Positions 1 through 12,976 of a stretch of DNA of 64,000 bases are shown here, piece by piece. Location: positions 29,066,025 to 29,130,024 of the forward strand of contig OU612070.1 of assembly GCA_914767715.1 (NCBI GenBank). The letters are read 5' to 3'. The position numbers and the translations under genes were made by a program. How positions within the stretch are numbered: position 1 is the stretch's first letter; every line of letters begins with the position of its first letter. The notes below the pieces were generated by a model. It had not been told where the DNA came from. It did not search any database and saw only the letters and a program-made list of their open reading frames with translations. This stretch comes from Membranipora membranacea. Lineage: Eukaryota; Bryozoa; Gymnolaemata; Cheilostomatida; Membraniporidae.

Positions 1-656
1 CTAATTAATAATGTTACAAGTCTAACAATAGCTATTAAATATCTTCAAGTGTCACTGGTTTAATTGTGGCCCACTTGTGTCAGTGGCAGAACACTCTGCT
101 ATATATACAAGAACTTGGAATCGGGCCTCTCTCTCTCTCTCTCTCTATCATAGGGTGCAGGGCAGGTGTGCTCACTCAACCAATCATTAAAAAACCTGCT
201 AAATAAAATATATAATCCTCCAGTAGTAACTATTTTATATAAGGGAAAATGAGGATATTTAGTATATAATATGACTGATGCTATGTCATAGTGTTGAGAT
301 ATTCTACTCATTGTCCCCTGCAGTCTGCTTAGTCATTGAAGGTTTTCATTGTCTGCTGAGTTAAGATGACTGATAATAAGTAAAGATTTGGAAACATCTG
401 TCTTGTTTTTAAATCATTACTTCCCGTCCTTTATAATATAAATGTTGATGGACATACAATATCTGCCGTGCCGGTGCTGCGGTGTATTTATTGTGTAGAG
501 GTATGAGTTATTAGAATGGGAGCAGGTGTCAGTATTTCTGCTCCCTTCCGATAGCTCTGTAACACTTCCTGTAATACCACCACATACATCTCCACATACA
601 CAATATAATTATGTATAATAACATACTTATATTTAATTGTGTATTGTTTATTACAG
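1..656 (+). other. Intron of the Delta gene (5' part outside window)
   Basis: No coding exon was found here. The stretch ends with a pyrimidine-containing acceptor (ttacag, 651-656) before the first EGF exon. In Delta ligands the DSL domain lies immediately before this exon, so the DSL, MNNL and signal-peptide exons must be upstream of base 1. A CT microsatellite lies near 129-147. Confidence 0.7.
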
Positions 657-717
657 CTATCTGTTTAGAGGGATGTCATGATGAACACGGTTATTGTCGC
701 CAGCCAAATGAATGCAG
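657..717 (+). CDS. Delta: Delta exon: first half of EGF1
   Basis: 61 nt between acceptor ttacag and donor gtaaga. It encodes [20 protein letters not shown], the start of the first, atypical EGF repeat that directly follows the DSL domain. It ends in phase 2. Confidence 0.9.
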
Positions 718-3700
718 GTAAGAAAGTCTCAATTTTCAAATTATATTTAATTTATTCATTTCACTGACTAAATATCTATTCTCTGCATTATTTGTGAATT
801 TAGACTCGGGATAAAACACTATCAGTATTTATTTTGGTTGTTTATTATTTAGTTGTCGAGTTGGATGGCAGGGACGTCTATGTAACGAGTGTCTCACATA
901 CCCCGACTGTAAGCAGGGATTCTGTGAGAAAGCCTTTGAGTGTACCTGCTACGAGGGGTGGGGAGGACTCTACTGTAATCAAGGTAAGATTTCACTACTC
1001 TCTCATCTCACACGCTGGCAGCGGCGCTGATCGTCACATTGAGAGAATTCTCCCATGGATTCAGCCCTCCCTATTATATTATATTATATTATTAGCTCTT
1101 TTATGTTCCTAGCAGTAATAAATAATAACATTGTTTGACATCGTGCCACGCGCCGCGCCGCTGTGTCAAAGATTAGCTGTACACATAAATACTCATAAGT
1201 GGACCAGTTCAAGTGTTAGTGTTGACATATACGTCTCAGCTGAGAGAGGGCTGAGCTGTGAGAGGGCTGCCTAATACACACTGACTGATATAATTGCTTA
1301 ATAATCGGCCTAAGATAAAACACTGCACACGAAGACTGCGACCCGATCACGGCACACAAGACAGCCAATTGTTGCCTCCCTTTTGACCAGTTGTCATCAT
1401 TGGTTAAAAAGCCGAGCACACCTGGCATATTTTACTTGATAGCCGTGGGACCCGACTTCACACACAAATTAAAGTGTACACAATGTGAAAAATAAGTGGT
1501 TTGTTTCTGCTTATTATGACCTTTAAAGTAAACAATCTTATGATAGTTTGATGAATAGCTGCTTTTGTTGGGCTGAGATGATGTGTAATATGGGTTTGAG
1601 GCACGCGCCGCCTGCCACTGCACTCTGCCCACCTCCCTCCTATACATATACATGTATACAGAAGTGTGCTGATTTAGTTCCTTCTTATATTGTGCTGCCT
1701 TAGAATATATAAATAAGAATATATATAATAGTTATACCTGTATACTCTGCTGTATCGGAGCCTACAGTATATATAACTGTAGTACAGACACACGGATACC
1801 TTGTGGACAACAATCAATTTCCGTGACAGTCAATCAATAAGTGACAAGCCGTATACACTGTGAGGCAGCGGCGGCTTCAGGGCTTCTCTGTATCATGTAG
1901 AGCGAGTCAGCGACTTTATGTAGTCAGCCTCTTCCTCTAACACTAACTATAATTTGTTTGTTTTCTGAATATAAGATCACTTGTATGTAGGGTTTTATCT
2001 AAGAGGCTACTTGAAATGTCCAATATTTCTCTTCTCCTCTAAGTCTTATATCATGCCGACTACATCCCACATCTGGAAGGCTGGCCGAGCGAGCGCCGCT
2101 ACAGCGTGTCACTGCTGAAGTAACAAATTCTCGTTAAATTTTAATTGTTTTATTTAACCATAGAAGACAATGTTTTAGGATAATTAATACACGAAGTACT
2201 GGGTGCACCCAGCTAATTGTATCAAATCAATAAGTTCTTTTCATTTCTACTTGAATAGGCTGCATTTATACCATGTTAGCCACTGATGATCAGTAAACTA
2301 AACCAGTCAGTCAGTATCACTGCTGTACAACACTTTTATTATTGTCGGATTCCATCTGACCATTATAGTCAGTCATCACTGCCGCTCACTGGCAAAACAA
2401 AACAACAAGTGCTCATCCCCATGTCCCTCAGTCGGTCACATGAGCTTACTTGGCTACAGAGGGTCCAACACGCTGTATAAACAGCTCGACAAATCTCCCC
2501 CCTTCTTGGGAAGCATTTAACATTTCACTTAATAAAAGCGCACAAATAATTAACCTTTCTTAATAAATTACTTGAAAGTGAAAGTGTGCCGTTCGACCAA
2601 TCAGAGTTAAGGGAATGTAATCTGTCACTGAGCCAGCCATCCAGGGTAGCAGCAGCAGCGTGTGCTGCTCGCTGTCTCTCAGAGCTGCTCTGTATGTATA
2701 TAGGGGAGGCTGCGGTGGGGAGGCGGGAGGGGAGGCGGAGTTAGTACCAGCCCAGTCTCTACAGGATATCAGTTAATCCTGTGTACTCTGATCATCGAGA
2801 GTAAATAAATCCTCGGCTCAGCGAAGCTCAGAGTAGCTTACACTAATTTATGTGGCAGATGGCAATCAAAATGTTGTAATTAAACACAGTTACAGAGCCA
2901 ACGCTGTTTAATCTCAAAACACCGAGCTGCAGTGTTGGGCCGCCGAGCTGCAGTGTTGGGCCGCCGCCGCCGAGACTTCAGCCCTTTATATCACCTTGTA
3001 TGTAGTTAGCTCAGTAACTGTGGCAGCTTTTGGCTGACATATCTATATTATATAATGTTTTCTTTTGTTACAGATCTCAACTACTGTACTAACAACAGAC
3101 CGTGTGTTAATGGCGGTACCTGTACTAACACAGGACAAGGATCGTACACCTGTACGTGTCCTGTAGGATATACAGGTGTCAACTGCGAGACTGAGGTGGA
3201 TAACTGCAGAATAAACCCCTGTCAGAACGGCGGTGTATGTAAGGTAAGAACCCGGCTCTCTGTCTGTGTGTCCGTCTGTGAGAGGGGCGAGCGGGAGAAC
3301 CTGCTTATAATAAATCTGACAGCCTGTTTAACCTGATAACCAAATGTCAAACCTTAGATTGTGCCACATTTTGATTTGCCCTCTGGGAGAAAGTTTGATG
3401 TTATTTGAGAGTATTTATAATTATAAAAGTGTGCTGTCATGTTGTGAGTGTATGAGTATATAGTTGGTTAGGGAGATAGTTAGGGAGGTAGAGAGATGAG
3501 TGGTTATTACTCTAGGGTGTTGTTGAGAGATAATATATAATACTAAAGTTCTACAGCCTGTCGACGGGCGACACGAGACAAATACTCTCATATACTCTCT
3601 CTTCTTCAATCAGTACAAACGAGTCAACAAGCAGCGGCTCAGTTTATAATTTTCTCCTATCATGTTTTATATGAAGGAATAATGCTAATATAATTGATCA

Positions 3701-6700
3701 TTGCATGTCATTTATTAAATTAGCAGCGCTGCAGCAGGCTGTGACAGCAGTGCAGCTATAGAGAGGGATCACTGATCCCCGTTATGATATTATCGTTGTG
3801 ATATGGCGTTGTGATATTGTACTCAACGCTAATGATGATGATCAGCAGCTTGTAATCAGTGAAAGTTGATGTTCTGCTATAATCATTGATTTATCCTCAT
3901 TTTACCTCTCGTCCCTCCCTCTCTGCCTGCCTGCCTGACCGGCCTGACATTCTGATCATTAATAGAGAGATCTGGTGAAGCCTCTCTCTCTCTCACTCTC
4001 TCCTCCGATAACCCGATAAAGTCTGAAGCAGATTTAATCATGATGATATGGTACAACCACCGCTTGTATACTCGTATATTATATAGTGTATATTCTTTGT
4101 ATGATTTTAGGATATCGGTAATGATTTCTTATGTGAGTGTCCTCTGGGTTACGCCGGAGCTCAGTGTGAGATATCAGCGGCTCGCTGTGATGAGAATCCT
4201 TGTTCTAACGGGGGAAGCTGTGAGCCTATCGGATCATCATACCGCTGTCACTGTACTTCTGGGTGGTCTGGTGTTAACTGTCAGCAGGAGAGGAACGAAT
4301 GTATGACTGCTGATGTCCCCTGTCAGAACGGTAAGCATTTTATCCACTCACTGTTATCTCCCCTGTTACACTCCTAGTATTATACCTAAATAATAACCAG
4401 CGGAGGCGTGAGGAGCGAAAACATAAACAACAACATGTGTATCTATATCTATATCGGCTGTGTTAGCTGGCAGCTTCCTGCAGCTTCTATCAACAGATTT
4501 ACAGCTCACGTGTAATCATAGGATGATGATCTGAGAGCGAGAGGCTCTGAATCATTAACTAATGGTGGAGAGAGCTCTATCCACCATACTCTCATAATAA
4601 TATCCTATCTAATCTCAAAACAGCTACACGTAACATTATAAAACCATCACTACAATAATACCTCGGCGCAAACATCCACATACCTGCCTAACTATGCTGC
4701 TATCGGCCAGGTAAACAAGCTTGTAAAATGTGAGATCCCTCGACAATAACCAGGCGCAGTATTTCCGTGAATTTACAACCTTCACCCAGACAACAAAACG
4801 CCCACACTTTGGTGCATCGATGGTTTTGTTTATTCTTTTCTGAGTTTGAGGAAATAGTCACATGTATGTTTTATATCGCGCTGCCGGCAGAGCGTCAGCG
4901 GAAATATAAGAGACAGGGACTCAGGGGTAGAAACGCTGCTACCGGGTGACGCAGCGACAGCATAATCTGATGGTGTGATGAGAGGAGATGAGCGGAGGGT
5001 AGTTATTGATGTAATCTGAGATGAGAGCGCACCGCTCAGCTCAGTGTCACATCTACCTGTCCCTGTATGAGCGCCTCTATCAGCACCTCGCCGCCGAGGC
5101 TTCTATCAGCTTCTATTAGTTAAATTACCTGATTATTTCTTTCTTCTCACGGGGATTATATTGGTGCTTGGCGATGAATCGCTGAATTATTGGCGGCCAT
5201 TACAAGCAAACACAAAATATTAAATTGTATCTTATGTAATGACATATTGATTTTTTTATTAATAACAAACCCATAAATGTGCGTATTGTGTTTGAAAAAT
5301 TGAATCCTTGAATATTGGCAGTCTGCCGAAGCCAATTTGACAACGACAGTCATGTCATTAACTGTGGGGTCTAATTCAGGCCAACAGGTCAGGGCCTCTC
5401 AGGCTGCAGCGTCCCCTCCCCCTCCCCTTCCCCCTCCGGTATTATAACTGTGATATTTATATTATATATTATATATTTCTAGGCGGTACATGTATAGACC
5501 TACTGAACTCTTACTCCTGTGCCTGCCCTGATGGTTTCTCTGGAGACCACTGTGAGGTGGATGAGGATGAGTGCGCCGGAGTGAATCCCTGTCAGAACGG
5601 AGCTCAGTGTGTGGACGAAGCTAACGGATATAAGTGTAGATGTAGGCCGGGATTTATCGGAGATCTGTGTCAGAATGATGTCGATGATTGTGTGACCAGA
5701 CCTTGTGCTAATGGAGGTAAGAATCTCACAAGCATTACCTGCGGCTCACTTCTTGTGTGTTGTTTTCATGTACTTACTGTTTTGTAAGTTGTACTATTTG
5801 GCCATGTTCACACTTAGTTATGCTCCTCACACTTTATTAGTAATAATGTGGCAGCAATTTGACACCTTCCAGCTCTTTAGCTGTACTCTATAACAGCTCT
5901 ATAACTATACATTGTTGTATATTTGCAGGGTCGTGTAAGGATAAAGTGAATGATTTTCAGTGTTTCTGCGCTGCTGGCTACACAGGCCGTATGTGTAACG
6001 AGGAGATTAATGAATGCGCCTCTAACCCGTGTAGAAACGGAGCGAGCTGTGAGGATCTAGTGAACAGATATAAATGTCACTGCAGTGCTGAATATGAGGG
6101 GAGTAGCTGTCAGTATCTGTTAGGATCCGCCCCTCAGGTTACAGCCCCGCCCACTATCTCATCCTCAACCACACGGCACGCGTCCCTTCCTACCAGCGTA
6201 GGAGCAGGGCAGAGTACTGAGGCTGTAGTATCAGTAAATAAGGCCGGAGTAGGAGCGGTGAGCTCAGGAGGCGATCAGGGAGGATCGGCAGCTCAGGTAG
6301 AGCTATCACAGAATCAGCTCATACTTATAGTGTGTCTGGGTAGCGGTATACCGATGGTACTATTATTCATACTGGTATCTATACTACTGTACAGGAGGTG
6401 TAGAAATAGAGTGGAGGAGAATCACAGTGAGGAGTCACAGCAGAACGCGGCTAACGCTATGAATAACAGAATACATAACCAGGTCCGTCACAGTAAGGCT
6501 GAGGTATATCAGTATCCTACAGCCGAGAAACTAGTCAACGATATGGAGACGCACCAACCTCTACCGCTGAGCTATAAAAACTCTAACTCAGCTTCTCAAA
6601 CGGCTAATAAAGTACTGCATAAAGAGATGATCAAAGACATCAACACTGAGAAAGAACGACAGATGCAGAAAAATGTGACACCGTCATCAGTATATAATAA

Positions 6701-7902
6701 TAGTGACAGCAGCGCTGGCAGCGCCGGCAGCGGTGGGGGAAATTATAATATAAACACTGATCACCATCAGCAGCAGCAGTATATACAACAAAGAGCTGCT
6801 CAAAACAGTGCATATCTACACCATGATAGAAACAATAGCTGTATGAGCCAACCGCAGCAGCAGCAGCAGCAGCAGCGGAACAGTGTGACAGACTCGCTCA
6901 CTAGTCAGAGACAGAGTCAGCACAGCAGACAACATAGAAATAACAATATAAACTCCTCCTCCTCCTCCCCCTCCAACACGTCGTCCAGGTCTAACCAACC
7001 ATCCAACTCATATATACCTACAGTGTGCAGCAGTGTGATGTCATCACCTCACTCAGCGGCATCGCGTCATCATATGAGCTCTCCTGTAAACCATCATCAA
7101 CATCAGAGGAGCCAACTAGAACATCACGATATACACGAGGTGCCGGACAGCTACGACAGCGTCGTAATCAGCAGGTAATTATAAACAAATATTACTTTCT
7201 GTCTGTCTCTCCGATCTTATATTAAGATGCAGTGCAGATGTTAGTTAGGGGTTAATGTTTACTGATGGTACATCATCATCTCATCTATACAAACAAGGCT
7301 AGCCCTGAGAGACTTAGCTCTATATCAGCAGCGTTATTATTGTATACATCATCAGCCTACTGATGGGAATTAATACTTTTCTTTTTCCTTCGTTGGATGT
7401 GGTTTATTGTCGGAATGTTTCAATAGATAGTCTGACCCTGGTGAATTGTTGAGGCATTGTTCTGTGCTGTGAATAGAGCCAAATGTTTCTACTTGCAATA
7501 ACAGTGCAGTGTTTGCCCTAGCCTGGCTTGATGAATGTACTCAGAGTTTTTCTTACATTCAGATAAGATAAAAACGAACTTGCGAAACTTTAATACATCA
7601 CAGCTACAGTAGAGTCGGCGCTATGGGCGCTATGGGGTTACCAGATAATAGCTCACATAGATAGCGAGCCGACGCTGAGCTGTTATTACTCTGCACTGCC
7701 CTCTGATTCCCCCATGTGCCCCCCCCCCTCTCTTCTCCTGAGCAGCCTCAGGGCGTGTTTACTGCTGCTGATGACTAATAGATCTCTTCTGTTCTTATTT
7801 TACAGCGCCGGTATATCTGATGCTCAGTCCGCCCACAGCCCGGCAGCAGCAGCGGGTTCTGTGTATCTAAACAGATCACACTACAGCGCTACTACAGTAT
7901 GA
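657..7902 (+). CDS. Delta: Delta-type Notch ligand, 3' seven exons (5' end outside window)
   Basis: Single-pass membrane ligand that activates Notch on neighbouring cells. Exons 657-717, 853-983, 3074-3243, 4111-4330, 5483-5716, 5929-7174 and 7806-7902 join in phase with GT-AG introns. The product has nine EGF repeats, a juxtamembrane stretch, one membrane span and a long Gln/Asn/Ser-rich tail. EGF1-EGF3 are diagnostic: the linker CNQDLNYC and the stretch NTGQGSYTC are near-identical to vertebrate Delta-like 1, and the short Cys spacing of EGF1-2 is typical of DSL ligands. Nine EGFs is also the number in Drosophila Delta. The last residues are ATTV, a class I PDZ ligand comparable with the ATEV end of vertebrate Deltas. 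The tail contains NAMN, an NxxN motif of the kind bound by Neuralized (inference). The MNNL and DSL parts are not in the window. Family assignment is firm; paralogue number is unknown. Confidence 0.95.
853..983 (+). CDS. Delta: Delta exon: end of EGF1 and EGF2
   Basis: 131 nt, acceptor tttag and donor gtaaga. It encodes [13 protein letters not shown] (end of EGF1) and EGF2 through GWGGLYCNQ, which match vertebrate Delta-like 1 almost word for word. It ends in phase 1. Confidence 0.93.
984..3073 (+). other. Delta intron, no other gene seen
   Basis: About 2.1 kb between EGF2 and EGF3. Short open frames on both strands lack splice context or protein likeness. A 19-bp direct repeat (gccgagctgcagtgttggg) occurs twice at about 2922-2961. 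No mobile element was recognised. Confidence 0.6.
3074..3243 (+). CDS. Delta: Delta exon: EGF3 and first half of EGF4
   Basis: 170 nt, acceptor tacag and donor gtaaga. EGF3 contains [17 protein letters not shown] and [10 protein letters not shown]4 begins [14 protein letters not shown]. It ends in phase 0. EGF repeats are split mid-domain by the introns, as in other animal Delta genes. Confidence 0.95.
3244..4110 (+). other. Delta intron, no other gene seen
   Basis: About 0.87 kb between the two halves of EGF4. It contains short CT-rich stretches (about 3915-4005) and no recognisable gene. Confidence 0.6.
4111..4330 (+). CDS. Delta: Delta exon: EGF4 end, EGF5, start of EGF6
   Basis: 220 nt, acceptor ttttag and donor gtaagc. 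It encodes the end of EGF4 ([12 protein letters not shown]), all of EGF5 ([12 protein letters not shown] through GWSGVNC) and the first cysteines of EGF6. Entry phase 0, exit phase 1. Confidence 0.95.
4331..5482 (+). other. Delta intron, no other gene seen
   Basis: About 1.15 kb between the two parts of EGF6. No exon, RNA gene or mobile element was recognised. Confidence 0.55.
5483..5716 (+). CDS. Delta: Delta exon: EGF6 end, EGF7, start of EGF8
   Basis: 234 nt, acceptor ttctag and donor gtaaga. EGF7 starts [17 protein letters not shown], a calcium-binding type (DxDEC). EGF8 starts [12 protein letters not shown]. Phase 1 at both ends. Confidence 0.95.
5929..7174 (+). CDS. Delta: Delta exon: EGF8 end, EGF9, membrane span, cytoplasmic tail
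   Basis: The largest Delta exon. It completes EGF8 (GYTGRMC) and carries EGF9 ([14 protein letters not shown] through YEGSSC). A Ser/Thr/Gly-rich juxtamembrane region follows, then a membrane span ([20 protein letters not shown]) and a basic stop-transfer RRCRNR. The tail is rich in Gln (two Gln runs), Asn, Ser and His and contains NAMN. The frame runs into an in-frame stop at 7176-7178 only if the donor is ignored: the true end is AGCAG|gtaatt, phase 2, joining the short last exon. Confidence 0.93.
7806..7902 (+). CDS. Delta: Delta last coding exon with PDZ-ligand C terminus
   Basis: Acceptor tttacag, stop TGA at 7900-7902. It encodes [20 protein letters not shown] and ends SHYSATTV. The last four residues fit the class I PDZ-binding pattern (Thr at -2, Val at 0) and parallel ATEV in vertebrate Deltas, which supports this splice choice over the longer unspliced frame. 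Confidence 0.88.
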
Positions 7903-9300
7903 TAGTACTCTGTCTGTGCGTCCTCGCTGTCAGCTGATCAGCGGCTGTCAGCAGATCTAGTCACTGATACTACGACCCGTGTCCACATATCGTAGATCTC
8001 ATACTCCTCCTCCTGCTAAGCTGATGATCAGATGTATATCACCGACTACTACTACTACTACTAGTGATAATATCTCCTCATCTACTACAATGTGATGGTG
8101 CAATACTCACTCTCCCCCCTGTGCTCCTCTCCTGTGTGAGCTTCTCCCTCCGCCCCCCCTCCCCCGCTGATTGTGAGGACACTGTATACAGCAGTAATAC
8201 TAACTACAGACTGTGTAGTTCTCTGTCTCACTCCGTCTGATCACCTATTCTATAATTACTACAAATACTGCTGACTGCTGTATTATATAAGTCCTACTGG
8301 TCCTACAGTAATGTATAGTCAGCATTCTCACTGCATTTCAAAACAGAATTGCTGGATTTAATTCTTATATTTTTGTACCGTTCGATTGTTAACTGGTGTA
8401 GTGATTTTGTTTACCTACTTCATTTTGAATTTATGAAGGCCAATTGAGATGCCCTCATTTCCAATACATACCTACATAATAATTAATAATATATATTGTT
8501 GTGTTGTCAGAGAAATGATTGGATTTTTTCTAAAATACCAGATAAGTGACTGGCGAGGGTAACGCGACAGAGATTTTGTCATGAGCTGTATTTCTTGGCA
8601 GCTTGAGATGCAAATTTTTTTCCAACTGCTGATTTCGCTACAAAGATGTAAATTAATATTTTAATAATATATTATTACTAATGGTAACATTCTTTGTTTG
8701 AGAATTGAAATTTTGTTCTCGTTTAATTAAAACTAGTCCTCCATTTTTCTCTGACATTGCATAGCATCAGTTATACCTGTCTGTCTAACTGTCTGCTCAC
8801 AATAATTCTATAGTTTCCTTCTCTTATGTTGTTGACGACATTCTAAGAGCTTTAAATCAGCGTTTCGCCGCCGCATGTTTTTGCAAAGCACTCTCTATGT
8901 TGACCTAGTCTGAGTATTTGGCCCTTCTTTACCTGCAGTGCCCTGATGGGACTTATACATTCTGACTAACCTTAAACACAACGAGTGACTACAGAGATTT
9001 TATATTATTTTATTTTTTTGATAAAGACGCTTTATTTGTAAAGTTATTAATTATTATAAGTTATTTCTGTAATGATTATTATGCTGCGATGGGTCCAGCG
9101 TAGCGTCTTGGAAAGTATTATTTATTTTTCGCTGCAGATTTGGCGAGCAGAGTCTTTTATTATCATCACATTTCTTGTTGAGGGATTGTTGGACGTGGCT
9201 GATAGTTCACGTCTTGATGGATTTTTGTTATTTTTGTGTATATATTATGTATAATTCCCTCGGAGAAGGGAAGTATTTATTTTACGGCATTCAAATGCTT
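7903..9300 (+). other. Probable Delta 3' UTR and start of intergenic DNA
   Basis: No coding likeness. It is T-rich with short ACT repeats (about 8048-8062). An attaaa near 8725 could serve as a weak poly(A) signal, but no strong AATAAA was found close to the stop, so the transcript end is not fixed. Confidence 0.4.
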
Positions 9301-10152
9301 GATCAATTTACATAAAATAGAAAAATATGAAAGTTGAACAAACTGCCAGTTTCCTTAGCTGACAAGGCGTAGATCAATAATGGCTGTGGATTGCGCTCAA
9401 CGTTCAGTACTAAGAATTCGTCCCATGTGACCTTTCAAATATTATAACTCTGCTACAAGCAATAACTGTTACTCCAGTTATGACATAATAGTACACTTGT
9501 GTATCGCTTCTGAGGACAACATTTATGAGTTTAGTGAGATACATGAGAACAAAAGATAATATAGGCGGGAGAGTTTGAGCATCAGATCATAGTTCATTAC
9601 CTGCTGTGAGCTAAGCTCAACACTTTCAGTTCTATTAAAAATCCAGTCTGCTTAAAACATCTGCCACTATAGCATCGATTCCTTAAATCATCAAATTAGT
9701 TTGTATTGTGGCCCACACGAGACAACCTGTCTTTACAGAGATAAGTGTTGACCAGGATACAAGGCTATTCTTAAAATTTTCACAGATAACAAATTAAGCT
9801 CTCTTATTTGCTTTAAACTTTTAACTCTGAAAAAATGTCTAGAAGAAAGCTTTGATCTTAGTTGTGGATTTGTTGAAGATGTATTTATGAACACTTGTGT
9901 TAATCATTATTGAGAATCTCTCTCCAGCCATAACTTTTCGCTTTCCAAGAATATCCAGATAAATATTATCTAAACGCTTACATATCTGACAATCTAATTC
10001 AGTTGAGATAATTTACGTCTCACCTACCCCAGCTCAGGTTATGCAACTTTAGGATGCTAGTTGTCAGCTAGTACAGTCAGTGACCCCCCCCCCCCCCCCG
10101 TCCCCTCTCCCCCCACATATCGGCTTCACTTACTTTTTTTTCTGGAGAACAG

Positions 10153-10278
10153 ATTATGATGACAGCTCAATATTATACACTCTCTCAGCTTAGATTAGAT
10201 CAATCAGGGAGGATAATACCAGAATTCCGATCAGTAATAGTCTCGTATAATCCACACATAGCAGTAGTCTGTATACAG
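10153..10278 (+). CDS. Candidate internal exon of an unknown gene
   Basis: 126 nt (42 codons, phase 0 to 0) between a good pyrimidine-rich acceptor (tttttttctggagaacag) and a gtaact donor. It encodes a well-mixed peptide with SQLRLDQSGRIIPEF and NPHIAVVCIQ. This looks coding in composition, but I do not recognise the protein and found no certain partner exons. It could be chance. Confidence 0.3.
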
Positions 10279-12953
10279 GTAACTCCGAGCTATCACTACC
10301 TGAGTACAGAGACACAGAGACAGCGAGCTGACACACCGAGCGCTCTGATATAGAATGACTGAATTCTTACTGAATTCTTACTGTATCATGACTCAATATA
10401 CTTCAGATATTTCAGACATGCCAGGACCTGTTATGGCTTGTTGCTCATTTACGCGGTGTGGGATTTCCATGTATGGACATTATTTGATATTTGTGTGTTC
10501 CACTGTTGAAAGGCAGTTGGTGGATGTGTACATGTTAAACCAATTTAGCAAAATTCCATCACCTTCCACAAAGCCATGGCGAGAAAAACGGGATTGTAAA
10601 AATAATACCTGCAGGCGGGCCCAGATTTCATTATCTTATTTCTCATTCACAACCTTGAGACGGGGGGGGGGGGGGGCACATCTTGTGATCATAGCTACTA
10701 CTAATTGTGTATTATCACTTTACATGATACCTACACGGGACGGACAGACCGGGAGATCAGCCGGGAGATCAGGCCGGGCGGTCATTGTGTGTAAGATATT
10801 ATGATATACCATAAGGTTGTAATGGTCGCTGTCTGTCTGTCTGTCTGATTATTAACTTTTAACTTGTCCTTGTCTCAGAACATAAATAATATACTGATCA
10901 ATAATTAGAAAGCTGCACCTTAGAGAACCTGCCATGGCCTGCCATCCTATAAGTGAAAACTTCTCGCTGCTGCTGCTGCAGAATATAGCCTCATTTCTAT
11001 ACAGTTTCCTGATAACTGTTAGAGAATCTGCCATCGGCTAATTATACGATACTGGTGGACTATGAGGCTAAGGAAATAAAAGTGGAAAGCCTCTATTGAA
11101 AACAAGTGAATAGAGAAATCAGCGGCCGTTCCCACAGTTTATAATAATAATTCTAACAGGCAGGCAGCGGCGTTGTGTTACGGCGTTCTGTTATGGCGTT
11201 GCGTGCCTGGAGAAGGAGTTATATATTATAGTAGTATTATTGTTTTATTGTAACATGATTCTATAGAGCAGATTGTAATGACTATAGCTGATTGTGAGAG
11301 CTGGTTATAGTGGTGACAGTGTTAGAGTAGGACCTGATCATGTGATCACCAGTGTATCTATACGGATCATTGTATCCATACGGATCATTGTTGTTCGCTG
11401 ATTTGTTCAGGTTGCATCCTGTAGAATACACAGCGCAGATTTTTAGCCAATAAAGTTACAAGTGCGTGATCGATGGAAATGTTTACTTTGCACTTGATTT
11501 TTACAGTAATTGCTATCTCTGGTTGCAGAACAAATCAATTCAGATCCGCTGCATCCACAACCTTCTCTATAAGCCTTCTCTCTCTACAAGCCGCTCTACA
11601 AGCCGCTCTACGAGCTGCTCCCATCTGTCTGTATGTAAATATCCTCAGGCTGCTAACAAATCATCAAGCCATCATTAGCATTATAAACTTTACTCTAAAG
11701 TCGGTCATCATCGACGGTGTAAGATAATAAATACAGACCACAGTGCTGGCCACCGCCGCTGTCTGCCGGTGTCTGCTGTATGAATTAAAATTTTATATTA
11801 AGATAAAAATTTCAGCTGTCGGTGACTGGTGACAGGCTGAATGTAGAATGTTTGGATGTCTCCCTTGGTATTAGGAAAACCATGTATCAGTCTAAAATCT
11901 CATCTGTTATTAGCGGCAGCATAATCCTTCATATTTTAGTATAACAACAGTATGTAACAATCAGGGAAAATAAAACATCGCAGTGACATCATGGAAACCT
12001 GCAGACTTCCATCATCCTTATATAGGCAAGCACCTGCAGCCATCTGACAGTGCTTGACAGTAGGTCTAACTCTGGTTATTATGACCCAAATCCTGTCCTT
12101 CTCGTTGTAATGTTCCATTTTCTACATCTGATAATTAAAGCTGTGTACATTACATAATCAATTCTATATTGGCTTTTATTGACAAGATATCAATTACAGA
12201 ATAGATTTATTCAAAAGAAACACTATCAATACATAGCAATCATACAAGCGGAGATGATGAGCTCAAATCTTTTGTTTTGGAGGTAATTATAAACTAATAC
12301 TTGATCTGATGCCTGGATGGCTGCTTGTATATAAGTATTACCATTGTATGTACAATAATTAATCATATGCCTGACCAGCCAGCTAAAAGATCACAATAAA
12401 TATCGACTCATCTATTTAGCCCTAATTGTCTAATTAGTGGTAACACTGACAAATACCGACAGCCCAAATATCCAGTTTTTAATGAAGAATCTATTCTATA
12501 AATAGACTTTACCTATTTGAATATGACGTTGATGTTTGATACCGTCATGAGGATGGTTTTTTTGTTTTGTTTGTGGCTATAGTGGCTGTACCCGAGGAAA
12601 GCTTATCAAGGGCCAGGTCTGATACGCAGCAGCGATTTTGGCTTGTGGTGATATTTTTTATTAGAGTTAGGTGGGATATTTCATTTTCAAGCTAATAAAC
12701 AAGGAGGAATAAGCTGGTTGTTTCACAAATAAAAACACTTTGTTATTTAGTTGCTTGTTAGCCTTGTAGACTACGTATGATTTCCTGGTAAGGGGCGGGC
12801 GGTGCACAGCCTCATACTGTGGGCCTTGTATGACACTGACGCTGTAGATTTCAACTCAAATATTCTGCAGCTATTAATTTTTGCTCAGCTATGAAGAAAA
12901 GCACAAGTGTCATAGTCTGTCCTGAAGCTCTAACTCCCTGACATGGAACGAAC

Positions 12954-12976
12954 GGGGGGGGGGGGGGGGGGGGGGG
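12954..12976. repeat. Long poly-G tract
   Basis: More than 20 consecutive G, the longest homopolymer in the window. Length here is likely unreliable in any assembly. Similar shorter tracts are near 10084 (C), 10663 (G) and 32108-32125 (G). Confidence 0.9.

Noticed and set aside
1-656. Search for the Delta DSL domain
   Set aside because: No DSL-type Cys pattern in any frame; the domain must lie upstream of the window.
6816-6998. - strand frame opposite the Delta tail
   Set aside because: Shadow of the Gln/Asn/Ser codon runs in the Delta cytoplasmic exon.
10355-10804. 149-codon + strand frame
   Set aside because: Crosses a poly-G tract and repeats; composition does not look like protein and no splice sites support it.
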